Assembly: GCF_011050415.1 (NCBI RefSeq)
Contig: NZ_DRFS01000008.1
Location: 124,001 to 188,000, forward strand
Source of the DNA: Halomonas sp.
GTDB lineage: Bacteria > Pseudomonadota > Gammaproteobacteria > Pseudomonadales > Halomonadaceae
Reading direction: 5' to 3'
DNA length: 64,000 nucleotides
The notes beneath the pieces were generated by a model that saw only the letters and a list, made by a program, of their open reading frames with translations, was not told the DNA's origin and ran no database searches. Made by a program: the position numbers and the translations under genes. Below are positions 27,716 through 37,554 of the stretch, piece after piece. Each line of letters begins with the position of its first letter. The first letter of the stretch is position 1.

Positions 27716-29656
27716 ATGGCCACCCACCCATCAATGTCGGCGCCCCCAGGGGGCGCCGCTCAACCTCCAATGGTGCGCTTTCGCGGGCATTTGATTGCCG
27801 TACTTAGCACCACTATGGTGATGTTCCACCTCTACACCGGTGCCTTCGGTTCTTTTCCCGATCTCATTCAACGCTCACTGCACGTAGGGGGCACGCTGAT
27901 CCTAGCTTTCTGCCTTTACGATATGCGTCGAGGAAACGCTCGCAATACCCCGCTTGGGTTACTTGATATCGTCTTCATACTGAGCATCGTTACGGTAATC
28001 GGACATCTAATCCTGAGCTATGACCGAATCATGGGCTTTACATACAGGATGACCCAGCTTGATTATATCTTCGCCATTACCACCACTTTGCTGGTGCTTG
28101 AAGGCTGCCGACGAGTGATTGGTTGGACTATCCCAGCACTCGGGATAGCTGGCCTTATCTATGCCCTGGCAGGGCCTAATTTGCCGGGACCATTAGCCCA
28201 TGGAGGACTCGACCCTCGCTTCGCCGCCGAAGTCCTTTATATTTCGACCCGTGGCCTGTTTGGCATGGTCACAGGTATCTCGGCCACAGTGATCGCCATG
28301 TTCGTCATCTTTGGTGCCGTTCTGCTGCGCACCGGCGGAGGCCAAACGTTCATGGACCTTGCGATGATTATTGGTGGCCGCACCACAGGTGGTGGCGCCA
28401 AGGTTGCTACCATTTCCAGTGCCCTGTTCGGCAGTGTTTCCGGGTCTGCCGCAGCCAACGTAGCTACCACCGGTGCCTTTACAATCCCGTTGATGAAGAA
28501 ACTAGGCTATCGGCCTACCTTTGCTGCTGCCGTTGAATCCGTTGCTTCCACTGGCGGGCAAATAATGCCGCCGATCATGGGAGCGGGTGCCTTTATCATG
28601 GCCGAACTGCTCGGTATCTCTTATATCACCATTATGATCGCCGCTATCATTCCGGCGGTTCTGTACTTCACTGGTTGCCTAGCTGGGATTCACTTCGAGT
28701 CTAAGCGTCTCGGTTATAAGCCAATGACTCGCGACGAGTTGCCACGTGCTAAAGAGGTGCTGACCCTTCGCCGTGCCGGTCCCGTATTTCTTTCACTGGC
28801 AACCCTTATCACTCTACTGGTACGCGGCTTTTCACCAGCCATGGCCGCCTTCACTGCTACAGCCATTCTGGTTGTACTCTTCATGCTAGGTACCCGTAAC
28901 TGGATTGATTTTAAAGCGAGGCTCAACAACCTGCGCGAGGGCTGTATCGATGCGGGAATTGGCCTTGTAGCCATTGCAGTGCTAATTGCTGGCGCGCAGA
29001 TCCTACTGGCGATGATCTCGACTACCGGCATGGGGGTTACATTTACATCGGCCATCATCGGCTTAGGTGAAAACCACCTTTTCATCTCACTACTGCTGGC
29101 AATGGTCGTAGCCATGCTGCTAGGCACCGGACTGCCTACTGCAGCCGCCTACATGCTGGCCGCGGCGGTAGTGGCACCGGCATTGGTGCGCCTCGGCGTA
29201 GAGCCCATTGCCGCACACATGTTCATTTTCTACTTCAGCATCATTGCCGGCCTTACACCACCGCTATGCGCCACAGTATTCATCAGCGCTAGCATGGCAA
29301 AAGCAGACTGGCTCCCCACCAGCATTACCGCCATCCGGCTCTCCCTAGTCGCCTTTATCATCCCTTTCATCTTCGTCTTCCACCCCGAGATTCTAATGAT
29401 CGGTGACGGGCTGACCATCGCCGCCTATGCCATTACTGGGCTGATTGGCGTCACACTGATCGGGGCTGCGATGTCTGGATACTTGATCTATCCCATGGCG
29501 TACTGGGAACGGCTGTTATTTTCGCTAGCCGCCTTTGGCCTGATCGCTCCAGGAATGCTATTGCCAGTCGCTGGCGGTGCTCTGATGCTAATGATGCTAG
29601 CCATCCACTTGATTCGTGGAAAAACGATACATCACCTCACTAAGGAGACAGCATGA
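27716..29656 (+). CDS. Fused TRAP transporter permease (DctQM type, TAXI-associated)
   Basis: The 646-residue inner-membrane protein combines an N-terminal four-segment small subunit (about residues 20-150) with a large subunit of the DctM type (about 160-640). Signatures include GSVSGSAAANVATTGAFTIP and GQIMPPIMGAGAFIMAE near residues 240-300, and LGTGLPTAAAYML near 465. It drives sodium-coupled import with the upstream receptor. Its stop overlaps the next ATG by four bases. Confidence 0.92.
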   Translation: MATHPSMSAPPGGAAQPPMVRFRGHLIAVLSTTMVMFHLYTGAFGSFPDLIQRSLHVGGTLILAFCLYDMRRGNARNTPLGLLDIVFILSIVTVIGHLILSYDRIMGFTYRMTQLDYIFAITTTLLVLEGCRRVIGWTIPALGIAGLIYALAGPNLPGPLAHGGLDPRFAAEVLYISTRGLFGMVTGISATVIAMFVIFGAVLLRTGGGQTFMDLAMIIGGRTTGGGAKVATISSALFGSVSGSAAANVATTGAFTIPLMKKLGYRPTFAAAVESVASTGGQIMPPIMGAGAFIMAELLGISYITIMIAAIIPAVLYFTGCLAGIHFESKRLGYKPMTRDELPRAKEVLTLRRAGPVFLSLATLITLLVRGFSPAMAAFTATAILVVLFMLGTRNWIDFKARLNNLREGCIDAGIGLVAIAVLIAGAQILLAMISTTGMGVTFTSAIIGLGENHLFISLLLAMVVAMLLGTGLPTAAAYMLAAAVVAPALVRLGVEPIAAHMFIFYFSIIAGLTPPLCATVFISASMAKADWLPTSITAIRLSLVAFIIPFIFVFHPEILMIGDGLTIAAYAITGLIGVTLIGAAMSGYLIYPMAYWERLLFSLAAFGLIAPGMLLPVAGGALMLMMLAIHLIRGKTIHHLTKETA

Positions 29657-30309
29657 TCACTCTGCACGGAAAGAGAGTCAGGCAGACCTTGGAAGAGATC
29701 CTGATTCCTGAAAAATCGGCTCTAGTGATCATCGACATTCAAAATGATTTCTTCGATGCTGAAGGTATATTTGCCCAGGCGGGAAGAGACATGGCCCTGG
29801 CTCAAGCTCGGTTACCTACTATGCGCAAGCTTATTTCTGAGTGGCAAAGCCTGGACTTACTCACTGTTTTTGTCCGCCAGATAACTTTGCCCAATGGCCG
29901 TGGCGACAGCTCAGCTTGGCTGCGACTTAAAGTGCGTGATGGCAAAAGCCCTGACTATACCCTTAGAGGTTCGTGGGGCGCTAAATTCTGTGAAGGTGTT
30001 GAGCCTCGGGAACAGGATCCTATTATCGAAAAGCTGCGGCCCGATGCCTTTCTCGGTACTAGCTTAGATATGGTGTTAAAAGCCAATAATATCGACACCA
30101 CCGTGATTATTGGCGCCAATACAGAGGGCTGCGTTGAATCAACCGTTCGCAGTAGCGCCCACCACGATTACTACACCATCGTTGCCGAAGACGCTGTGGC
30201 TAGCAGCAATGCTCACTTTCATGATGCCTCTTTGGCTTTTATGAAGAACCGGTTCTTAGTAGAGCCTGCGTCACATATTCTCAATACTATCAACCGCAAT
30301 CTGCAGTGA
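29653..30309 (+). CDS. Isochorismatase-like cysteine hydrolase
   Basis: The 218-residue enzyme of the isochorismatase superfamily keeps the full catalytic triad: Asp28 (IIDIQNDFF), Lys127 (IEKLRPDAF) and Cys160 (NTEGCVESTVR). It should be an amidase or carbamoyl hydrolase, in contrast to the first hydrolase of the block, which lost the cysteine. It is coupled by ATGA to the TRAP permease gene and is the last gene before a strong terminator. Confidence 0.88.
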   Translation: MITLHGKRVRQTLEEILIPEKSALVIIDIQNDFFDAEGIFAQAGRDMALAQARLPTMRKLISEWQSLDLLTVFVRQITLPNGRGDSSAWLRLKVRDGKSPDYTLRGSWGAKFCEGVEPREQDPIIEKLRPDAFLGTSLDMVLKANNIDTTVIIGANTEGCVESTVRSSAHHDYYTIVAEDAVASSNAHFHDASLAFMKNRFLVEPASHILNTINRNLQ

Positions 30310-30332
30310 TAAGTACGCTATGAGAATGGATT

Positions 30333-30360
30333 GCCAGTGGTGTTCCACTGGCTTTTTTTT
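30333..30360 (+). terminator. Intrinsic terminator of the lyase/TRAP operon
   Basis: An 8-base stem GCCAGTGG / CCACTGGC with a TGTT loop is followed by eight T. It lies 24 bases after the hydrolase stop. Confidence 0.9.
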
Positions 30361-30483
30361 CACCAATTTTTCTTGAGTCTACCTTTCGCAAATATCGTTT
30401 TTATCACGTTACTAGCATTGCTAGCCTATGTACTACAACACGCCAGTAAATGACTTAAATAACGATAGATAAAGGTGATTTTC

Positions 30484-31572
30484 ATGAGCCAACTTACTCA
30501 ATGTCGTCCTTGGCTAAGCCGAGAAGTAGAGAATGATACCAATTGGATTCGCTTTCTCTCTGAAGCTGCCATTACCGATATCGACAACGCATTGCAGCAC
30601 GCAAAAAAAACATCGAAATCTCTCCTCTCTTTAACAGTTGATGACTTTCCGCTTAATGGCGCTGGTCGAGAGGAGATTTTGGCGGCCTATGCTAGCACTC
30701 AGCAATCTTGGGGGTTCTGCTTGGTAAAAGGCTTTCCCGTCGAACGTTACAGCGTGGATGACATCAAGACTCTCTATTGGGGGCTTGGTCTATATGCCGG
30801 TGTGGCCCGTACTCAAAATAAGCAAAGCCACATCATTACCTCAGTCAAAGACACTGGCGGCCAGTACAAAGTTAAGGGTGGCCGTGGCTATAACACCAAT
30901 GCTGGCCTCGATTTCCATGTCGACTTCTGTGATGTCGTTTCGTTACTGTGCATTCATCCTGCAAAATCAGGTGGTACTAGCCTGATCACTAGCTCGCTGG
31001 CAATTCATGATGAACTAAAACGCACTCGGCCAGACCTAGAAGCAGCTCTCCATAAACCGTTCTACTTTAGCTTGCAGGACGCTGGCTCAGATGAGGAGCC
31101 TAATATTTACCCTTGCCCGTTATATGGAGTGGCTCAGGGCTACGCCGCTTTCCGTACTAACCGCAAGAACATAACTGCTGCTCAGGAATATTTCGAAGAT
31201 GTACCACGTCTGGAAGACGATCAGGTTGAAGTGCTCAACTGGCTTGATGAAATGCTTAAAGACCCCAGGTTCTGTTACTCAATGAACATTGAAAAAGGCG
31301 ATATTCAGTTACTCAACAACTACACCGTCGTACATTCACGCACCGACTTCGAAGACTATGAAGACGAAAAGCGCAAAAGGCACCTGCTGCGCTTATGGAT
31401 GACTATCCCTAACTCCCAACCACTACCTGACACTTGGCGCGCAGCCTTCAAAGATACCCGTGCTGGCGCAGTACGTGGCGGCAATCGGGGTAAATGCATT
31501 ACCGACGAGTTCATAGCCTATGAAAAGCGCCAAGCTCGTTATCACGGCATGCATAATATTTTCAGCGATTAA
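30484..31572 (+). CDS. TauD/TfdA family Fe(II)/2-oxoglutarate dioxygenase
   Basis: The 362-residue protein has the iron-binding facial triad HVD (His145, Asp147) and a distal His284 in VVHSRTDFED, followed by an arginine-rich RHLLRLW that binds 2-oxoglutarate. It hydroxylates an unknown substrate. The ATG at 30484 is chosen for AAAGGTGA upstream; a GTG three codons earlier sits on that site. It follows the operon terminator, so it has its own promoter, but position and strand suggest it belongs to the same catabolic pathway. Confidence 0.87.
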   Translation: MSQLTQCRPWLSREVENDTNWIRFLSEAAITDIDNALQHAKKTSKSLLSLTVDDFPLNGAGREEILAAYASTQQSWGFCLVKGFPVERYSVDDIKTLYWGLGLYAGVARTQNKQSHIITSVKDTGGQYKVKGGRGYNTNAGLDFHVDFCDVVSLLCIHPAKSGGTSLITSSLAIHDELKRTRPDLEAALHKPFYFSLQDAGSDEEPNIYPCPLYGVAQGYAAFRTNRKNITAAQEYFEDVPRLEDDQVEVLNWLDEMLKDPRFCYSMNIEKGDIQLLNNYTVVHSRTDFEDYEDEKRKRHLLRLWMTIPNSQPLPDTWRAAFKDTRAGAVRGGNRGKCITDEFIAYEKRQARYHGMHNIFSD

Positions 31573-31591
31573 AATCACTTAAAACTAGCTA

Positions 31592-31647
31592 CAGCCACTT
31601 CTAATATACTTCTTGCTATTAAGCCTAACCGGCTTCTGAAGTGGCTG
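31592..31647 (+). terminator. Branched hairpin after the dioxygenase gene
   Basis: A 10-base stem CAGCCACTTC (31592-31601) pairs with GAAGTGGCTG (31638-31647). An inner AAGCC/GGCTT stem lies within the loop. A short T run follows a few bases later. It is likely a terminator but atypical. Confidence 0.5.
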
Positions 31648-31880
31648 AAAACTAGATTTTTCTTGAATTGAAATGTCTGGATTTAGACATCACTCAATAT
31701 TCTGAATCTTAAAATAGAATAGAAATAAAAAAATATTAAAAATCAAAATCTTATGATAAATATATTCATCAAAAACCGTTTTTGCTACCCAATACACTAC
31801 CCAACTAACACAGGGAACTTTCAAAACGAAAGCCATGCTGTAGTTTTTTGCAGCAACCACCAACCTTTTGCAGTGCATCA
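31648..31880. other. AT-rich junction, no gene seen
   Basis: The gap between the dioxygenase and the first minus-strand gene of the island is very AT-rich and holds no convincing frame. Gene style changes from catabolic to mobile-element genes here, so the left end of the island is probably within or near this stretch. No tRNA or clear attachment repeat is visible. Confidence 0.35.
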
Positions 31881-32627
31881 CTAACTATGGTCACTTCCTA
31901 CATCAAGGCCTTCCTCTTCATGGAACCGAATAAACTCTTGCATACGCTCATTTAGCGAAGGGCCGACTCTCGCACGCATTAATTTCAATTTGCTAAGCTC
32001 CCGCTCTACTTCCGCAACGCGCTTTGTTACTGAATCGCAGTAAGCCTCTATGGCTTCGTTCTCAATCGCTGCGTCATCCAGTTTACCTACTAGCGCTTCA
32101 TATCTGCACCGGTGATTTATTTCTTCAGCCAAGGATTTTAGCAAGCTCTCAACAACTCCCCCATAAACATACTTGACCTGCTGAGTCGCCCTCCGATGCT
32201 TCTCAATTCTTAAAAAAAAAGATTCTTTTTCTTTTTTATATTTTTCCATGTCTTGCTTTTGTTCATGTACTGCATTGCTGATGATTTGGCCAAGCGTCTC
32301 CACCTGTGTCTGACCGCTCTTTTTAGCCAAAGCCTTCAATTGTTTTTGAGCCTCTTTGGACATCTGGATTGATACGGGATTGCCATGTTTTTTGCGATGC
32401 TGGCGCACATTCCAAGTAGCTTGCATACGGCGGCTCAGCTCTCGAAAAACAGCAGTGTCGAGCATCTCTTCCAACCGGTAAACAGTTTCCTCCACGCTGT
32501 AACGATTGAGGGCTGTTGTCAACGCGTTAGGCAATAAGCCAGCCGTTGATTGGCGCACCAAATAGTTTGCAATCCAATTAAATTGCTCTGGATCTTCCAC
32601 ATCAATCCATTTGAACGGTCGTGCCAT
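31881..32627 (-). CDS. Unknown DNA-element protein with coiled coil
   Basis: I do not recognise this 248-residue protein. The middle (about residues 82-125: VSIQMSKEAQKQLKALAKKSGQTQ in part) resembles a ribbon-helix-helix strand-helix pattern. The region 120-230 is highly charged and predicted to be coiled coil. It starts at the ATG at 32627 and is divergent from the 530-residue gene at 32809, with paired ACAATGTAAT repeats between them. A plasmid- or island-maintenance regulator is possible. Confidence 0.65.
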   Translation of the reverse strand: MARPFKWIDVEDPEQFNWIANYLVRQSTAGLLPNALTTALNRYSVEETVYRLEEMLDTAVFRELSRRMQATWNVRQHRKKHGNPVSIQMSKEAQKQLKALAKKSGQTQVETLGQIISNAVHEQKQDMEKYKKEKESFFLRIEKHRRATQQVKYVYGGVVESLLKSLAEEINHRCRYEALVGKLDDAAIENEAIEAYCDSVTKRVAEVERELSKLKLMRARVGPSLNERMQEFIRFHEEEGLDVGSDHS

Positions 32628-32704
32628 TAGTAGAGCCTATGACGAAAAGTGAAAGGAAAAACTCAACACAAATAATTCATATTGGATAATTAAAAACTTA
32701 TATT

Positions 32705-32740
32705 ACAATGTAATAACACATGGTAATACAACAATGTAAT
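32705..32740. repeat. Paired ACAATGTAAT direct repeats in a divergent promoter
   Basis: The 10-mer ACAATGTAAT occurs at 32705-32714 and 32731-32740, 26 bases apart on the same face of DNA, with a related GGTAATAC between. It lies between two divergent island genes and is a candidate operator. Confidence 0.6.
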
Positions 32741-32808
32741 GTCTACCTTTTTTATTAGTCCGTGAAATCGGATTTTTATTTGCCAGTATATGCCGTATAT
32801 TGCTTGCT

Positions 32809-34401
32809 ATGAACACAACGCTCCTGACCTATAAAAACCCTCGATTAACGCCCGAAGCACGATGGTTGCTAATGAAATGGGCGTCTGTGTTTGGTGCTGG
32901 CCATCACTTTGATGGCACCTTGAAAAATCTCTTCAAGAGCCTGGACATGACCTATTCGCAAGGCCGTCGTGGTTGGGATATGCTCATTGCCAACCATGAT
33001 GAAAGTCAGGGAAAATTCATTGAAATAGAGCCTCTTCCGGCCAAGGGACGAGGACGGCCCAGCTCGCGTTATCGCTTATCATCTAAATTGGTTAAGACAC
33101 TCCAAATGAGCCCACCTGTTTCTGAGCATCACACTACGGAAATTGCCAAGCTCGCAGAAACAACTCGGCTGTCTGCTGAAAATAAACCAGAGGATTTGGT
33201 AAGGGATGGGCGTCAACGCCGCTCCAAGTTGACCTTACCTAACCGCTGGCTACTGATGGTGTTGCTAGCCCATGCCGATATGCCAGGTGTTATTACTCGT
33301 CTGGGAATATCAAAAATCCGCCAACTAACCGGTATGTCTCGATCTCGAATCGATAGGCAATTAAAGAAACTGGGTAATTTAGGTGTTATCGCTCAACACC
33401 AGCCAGGGCGATACTCCTCCCAAGCCAGTATCCGTAAAACATCCCTCTATTTGCTTGATTTAGCGCATCCGTTACTTGAATCCTTTACCAAGAATCTGCT
33501 CAAGATCGAGTGCCTTACTCGAAGCAAGGGGGCTAGGCAAACAGAACTGGTGGGTGGGATTTTTGATGCGGTGATGACTTTCGCAGTATGTAACGTTCAA
33601 ACCAGTGTATTGTTAGATGGTAATGACGCTATTGTGGATCTTGAAGATCCCAGGTTAATAAGAAAGTCGACCCGGTATCGCCCTACTCCTAGCCGTTACG
33701 AAATAATCGAAAGGGCTTTGAGTAATGCTTATGTATTACTACCTAACGAGCGCAGCTGGAAGGTGGGTCTAGAAGAAATCTTCACAAACTACGATACCGA
33801 TGATGCTGATTGGCTGCTGACAAGCATACATATTGATGCTTGCCTTCTGCTTTCTTCCTCCTGGGGCGATTTAAAAAATGGGCAGCTCGGCCCAAAGCTG
33901 CCCAGTCAAGTTATCATTGCAAATACGGCTCAACGTTTAGGTTTGGAGCCTAAGAACACGAAGGCAAAGTGTGTGTGTCATGATGCAAAAGCTAGTACTT
34001 ATGAAAACCCTCAAGACCTTCACGATATAGACAACAGGTCGACTGACGTAAAAGCCACTTATCATCCTTTAGCAGTCCTGTCTTATGCTTTGTCCTATCA
34101 CCTAGCCAAGCAGCTGCAAATGGCATTGTCATCCATTCAACTATTCGAAGCACCAGCAATCACCTACATGCTTATACCTGTTTTTTCAAATAATTCATGC
34201 ATTCAACAACGACCTGTTTACGAACTACGTGGCTATGGGGTCAGTGAAGCTGACGCAACCGTGAAGCGGGAGTTTCGTATAGACCCTGTTGATGAAGACC
34301 TACACTCCTATTGGCGGACTTATCATCATAGATGCCTTTCTGCCATCAGCAATAAACTGGATGATTCAAAGTCAGACTCTCCTGAGCCTGCTGGACAATA
34401 A
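32809..34401 (+). CDS. Unknown protein with two winged-helix-like domains
   Basis: This 530-residue protein is not recognised. Two similar segments, RLTPEARWLLMKWAS (near residue 15) and LTLPNRWLLMVLLAHAD (near residue 143), each start a winged-helix-like unit. The second continues LGISKIRQLTGMSRSRIDRQLKKLGNLGVI. The C-terminal half has no known domain. DNA binding is likely; a replication or regulatory role in the island is possible. The ATG at 32809 is used, as the upstream TTG has no ribosome-binding site. Confidence 0.65.
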   Translation: MNTTLLTYKNPRLTPEARWLLMKWASVFGAGHHFDGTLKNLFKSLDMTYSQGRRGWDMLIANHDESQGKFIEIEPLPAKGRGRPSSRYRLSSKLVKTLQMSPPVSEHHTTEIAKLAETTRLSAENKPEDLVRDGRQRRSKLTLPNRWLLMVLLAHADMPGVITRLGISKIRQLTGMSRSRIDRQLKKLGNLGVIAQHQPGRYSSQASIRKTSLYLLDLAHPLLESFTKNLLKIECLTRSKGARQTELVGGIFDAVMTFAVCNVQTSVLLDGNDAIVDLEDPRLIRKSTRYRPTPSRYEIIERALSNAYVLLPNERSWKVGLEEIFTNYDTDDADWLLTSIHIDACLLLSSSWGDLKNGQLGPKLPSQVIIANTAQRLGLEPKNTKAKCVCHDAKASTYENPQDLHDIDNRSTDVKATYHPLAVLSYALSYHLAKQLQMALSSIQLFEAPAITYMLIPVFSNNSCIQQRPVYELRGYGVSEADATVKREFRIDPVDEDLHSYWRTYHHRCLSAISNKLDDSKSDSPEPAGQ

Positions 34402-34480
34402 ATATCACGCTCCCAAAGCCACTCTCAAATTAAAAGATACTCACCAGCCTTATCTCATGAGCGAATAACAGGAGTTCGTC

Positions 34481-34678
34481 ATGAGCATGAAACTAATCCG
34501 CATCAAAGACGTCATGGAACGCACGGGGCTGGCAAGATCCACGATCTACAAGTACATCAGCCTTGGACTGTTTCCCAATTCAGTTCAACTGGGTACTCGA
34601 GCCGTTGCCTGGGTCGAAAGTGAAATCGATACTTGGATAAATGACAGCATCAAGCGGAGGGATGAAGATGCTGCTTAA
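34481..34678 (+). CDS. AlpA family excisionase/regulator
   Basis: This 65-residue MerR-like helix-turn-helix protein begins MKLIRIKDVMERTGLARSTI and has the AlpA phrase LGTRAVAWVESEIDTWI. AlpA proteins activate integrase or act as excisionases in P4-like satellites and genomic islands. AGGAG precedes the ATG at 34481. It supports the view that this segment is a mobile island with the integrase at 63088. Confidence 0.88.
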   Translation: MSMKLIRIKDVMERTGLARSTIYKYISLGLFPNSVQLGTRAVAWVESEIDTWINDSIKRRDEDAA

Positions 34679-34699
34679 GGCAAATCATTTAGACTTTGC

Positions 34700-34930
34700 T
34701 AATTTAATTGAAGAGTTGATTATCCACTAGCCGCTACTCCCTTCCGCTAGCGCCCACCTAGATCCGTCGAACTGCCATCAACCTTTCTGACCCTTGTTTA
34801 ATTATTATTAAGATTAAGCAAGTCAAAGGGTAGAGGGAGGGGCATCAAGCCCCGTACCTAAGTAGACCCCGAAGATCTAATCGATACATCGCCAAATTAT
34901 TGAATCCAGCATCCGCTGGAGGATTCGTCG
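34700..34930. other. Hairpin-rich region ahead of the Gp2-like gene, candidate origin
   Basis: The 315-base gap 34679-34993 has no firm gene but several short hairpins: GGGGC-ATCAA-GCCCC at 34839-34853 and TCCAGC-ATCC-GCTGGA at 34905-34920. The second overlaps a GGAGG. A GTG at 34930 follows that GGAGG and opens a 50-codon frame overlapping the next gene. The structure suits an origin or a translational leader; neither is shown. Confidence 0.35.
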
Positions 34931-34993
34931 TGCCTGACATAAACGCCCATGTCTCAGAAGCCATGGGCTACTACACCTATCAAGGAGCCTATA

Positions 34994-35641
34994 ATGTCAC
35001 AACCATTCTGCTCAAACTTAGCCTATACCCCTGTATTCAACAGGCTAAGAATCCAAGAGAAATACTTGCCGATGGCAAGTGAATATCTTCAAGCCCTATA
35101 CAACACAATGCAGAAAGCACTGAGCGAGTATCCGCGCGTTCTAGCCTTCAGGGTCGATCCTGTCATCCCTACGGAAATAAGCGACCGAATGTCACTAGAG
35201 GATCATAAAGGCCTTATCGCAAGGTTTATCGCGTCCTTGAAGGCTATTATCAAACATGACCGAGTACGGAAGCGTCAGAATGGCTGGGCACCAGATACCA
35301 AAGTGCGTTATGTGTGGTGCCGGGAAGTCGGCAGTAATGGTAAGCCGCACTACCATTTCTTTATCCTACTTAATCGTGACGCCTACCACATGCTAGGCAG
35401 AGCGTGCTCCCCCAATGAGAATCTTATCAGCCGTCTGTCACGCGCTTGGTACAGCGCGCTGGGAGTCTTGTGGAACCCTCAGGAGCCATGGGTTCATGTT
35501 CCGAAGAACCCTACCTACTGGATAGACCGAGATAATGCAGATAGCTTTCAGGAGGCATTCTATCGAGCCTCTTACCTTTGCAAAGCCGATACGAAACAGT
35601 ATGGACTAGGGATGCGTGCTTTCGGTGCCAGCCATAGCTAG
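34994..35641 (+). CDS. Inovirus Gp2 / YagK-YfjJ C-terminal family protein
   Basis: The 215-residue protein has the YagK/YfjJ-type domain. Visible pieces are RVLAFRVDP, VRYVWCREVGSNGKPHYHFFILLNRDAY with the histidine pair of a HUH-like site, and SYLCKADTKQYG. Relatives occur in filamentous-phage-like and P4-like elements and are thought to act in rolling-circle replication or priming. The ATG at 34994 has AAGGAG seven bases upstream; an earlier ATG at 34949 has none. Confidence 0.82.
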   Translation: MSQPFCSNLAYTPVFNRLRIQEKYLPMASEYLQALYNTMQKALSEYPRVLAFRVDPVIPTEISDRMSLEDHKGLIARFIASLKAIIKHDRVRKRQNGWAPDTKVRYVWCREVGSNGKPHYHFFILLNRDAYHMLGRACSPNENLISRLSRAWYSALGVLWNPQEPWVHVPKNPTYWIDRDNADSFQEAFYRASYLCKADTKQYGLGMRAFGASHS

Positions 35642-35811
35642 GCGATCTTGAGCGCTATTAGCTATTTGCTCTGTGCCAACAGCAATTAACTGAGATAGGT
35701 GACAGCTAACAGCTTTGCCCACGTGCCCCCACACCGCTAAACTCGGCTCACTATTTTGTGGGGGCTATGTATCAGCCATGCCCACGGTTACTGCCATACA
35801 TGGAAACATCA

Positions 35812-37554
35812 ATGAGCCACACCGTTACGCTGCAACAGCTGGAATCCTTTCTATGGGAAGCCGCCGATATCCTGCGCGGCAATATGGATGCGTCCGAGTA
35901 CAAGGATTACATCTTCGGCATGATGTTCTTGAAACGCCTATCGGATGCCTTTGAGGAAGCCCAGGAGTCAGTGGTTGCGTATTACCTCAGCAAAGGCAAA
36001 AGCGAGGCCCAGGCGCGTGAGCTGGCTGATGATGAAGACGAGTACGACAAAACCTTCTACATCCCACCGGTTGCGCGCTGGGGTGCCATCAAAGACCTGA
36101 AGCACAATATTGGCGCGGAGTTGAACAAGGCCACCGAAGCCATTGAAGAACACAACGCCACGCTGGAAGGCGTGCTGGTGTCTATCGACTTCAACATCAA
36201 GAACAAGCTTTCGGATAAGAAGCTGCGGGATCTGCTCAGCCATTTCAGCCGCTACCGGTTACGCAACCAAGACTTCGAGCGGCCTGACCTGCTGGGCACG
36301 GCCTACGAGTACCTGATCAAGATGTTCGCGGACAGCGCCGGTAAAAAAGGCGGCGAGTTCTATACACCTTCGGAAGTAGTACAGCTGCTGGTATCGCTGC
36401 TCAAGCCCCATGCAGGCATGCGCATTTACGACCCTACCGCTGGTTCAGGCGGCATGCTGGTACAAACCCGTAACCATCTCGCTGTTAATGGCGAAAACCC
36501 GACTAACCTCTCGCTGTTTGGCCAGGAGATGAACCTGAACACCTGGGCCATCTGCAAGATGAATATGTTCTTGCACGGTGTTTACAGTGCCGATATTCGC
36601 AAGGGCGATACGCTAGGCGACCCGCAGCATACCCAAGGCGGTGAGCTGATGACCTTCGACCGGGTACTGGCCAATCCGCCGTTCAGCTTGAAGAAGTGGG
36701 GCAAGGAAGAAGCCGATAACGATCCTTATGGCCGCTACCCCTACGGCACGCCGCCTAAAGATTCCGGCGACTTAGCCTTTGTGCAGCACATGATCGCCAG
36801 CCTGAATGCCGAAGGTATGATGGGAGTGGTGATGCCCCACGGCGTGCTGTTCCGGGGTGCCAGCGAAAAAGCTATCCGACAGGGCATCTTGAACGACGAC
36901 CTGCTGGAAGCCGTGATTGGCCTACCACCGGCGCTGTTCTACGGCACAGGCATTCCCGCCAGCCTGCTGATCATCAACAAGCACAAGCCTGCCGAGCGCA
37001 AAGGCAAGGTGCTGTTTATCAACAGCGAGCTGGAATATGAAGAAGGCAAGAACCAGAACAAGCTACGGCAGCAGGATATTGAAAAGATCGTTGCCACCTT
37101 TGACGACTACGCTGAGATCAAGCGCTACTCCAAAGTCGTAAACTTGGCGGACATTGCCGAGAACGGCTACAACCTGAACATCCGCCGCTATGCTGACACC
37201 TCCCCACCACCGGAAATTTTCGATGTGCGTGCCATCCTCCACGGCGGCATTCCGGTACGGGAAGTGGAAAGCGAGTATATCCGCGAAGAAATCTTAATGG
37301 ATTTTGACATTAGCAGCGTATTTGATCACCTTGATGAGGCCTACTACGACTTCAAACCCGCTATTGAAGGCAAAGAGCAGCTGCGTGACATCGTTCAGCA
37401 AGAAGCCCTCAATGCTGACAACAGCACTACCATTATCAACCAGCTAGAACGTTGGTGGGATAAGTACAAGGTCTCGCTGCATGAACTAGATGCCGAAGTA
37501 GCCGAAGCAGAAAATGTAATGAAGGGTTACCTGAAGGAGTTGGGGTATGAATAA
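35812..37554 (+). CDS. hsdM: Type I restriction-modification DNA methyltransferase subunit
   Basis: The 580-residue HsdM has an N-terminal helical domain ([28 protein letters not shown]) and a methylase domain with the AdoMet motif [10 protein letters not shown] (residues 206-215) and the catalytic NPPF (288-291), so it is an N6-adenine methylase. It works with HsdS to modify and with HsdR to cut. The ATG at 35812 is the family start; earlier in-frame ATGs at 35758-35800 have no better site. It overlaps hsdS by eight bases. Confidence 0.94.
   Translation: MSHTVTLQQLESFLWEAADILRGNMDASEYKDYIFGMMFLKRLSDAFEEAQESVVAYYLSKGKSEAQARELADDEDEYDKTFYIPPVARWGAIKDLKHNIGAELNKATEAIEEHNATLEGVLVSIDFNIKNKLSDKKLRDLLSHFSRYRLRNQDFERPDLLGTAYEYLIKMFADSAGKKGGEFYTPSEVVQLLVSLLKPHAGMRIYDPTAGSGGMLVQTRNHLAVNGENPTNLSLFGQEMNLNTWAICKMNMFLHGVYSADIRKGDTLGDPQHTQGGELMTFDRVLANPPFSLKKWGKEEADNDPYGRYPYGTPPKDSGDLAFVQHMIASLNAEGMMGVVMPHGVLFRGASEKAIRQGILNDDLLEAVIGLPPALFYGTGIPASLLIINKHKPAERKGKVLFINSELEYEEGKNQNKLRQQDIEKIVATFDDYAEIKRYSKVVNLADIAENGYNLNIRRYADTSPPPEIFDVRAILHGGIPVREVESEYIREEILMDFDISSVFDHLDEAYYDFKPAIEGKEQLRDIVQQEALNADNSTTIINQLERWWDKYKVSLHELDAEVAEAENVMKGYLKELGYE

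Noticed and set aside
34930..35082. 50-codon GTG-started gene overlapping the Gp2-like start
   Set aside because: It has a good GGAGG but no recognisable protein character; kept only as part of a leader hypothesis.
35758..35811. 18-residue N-terminal extension of HsdM
   Set aside because: The extension is not seen in the family, and the [11 protein letters not shown] start fits better.
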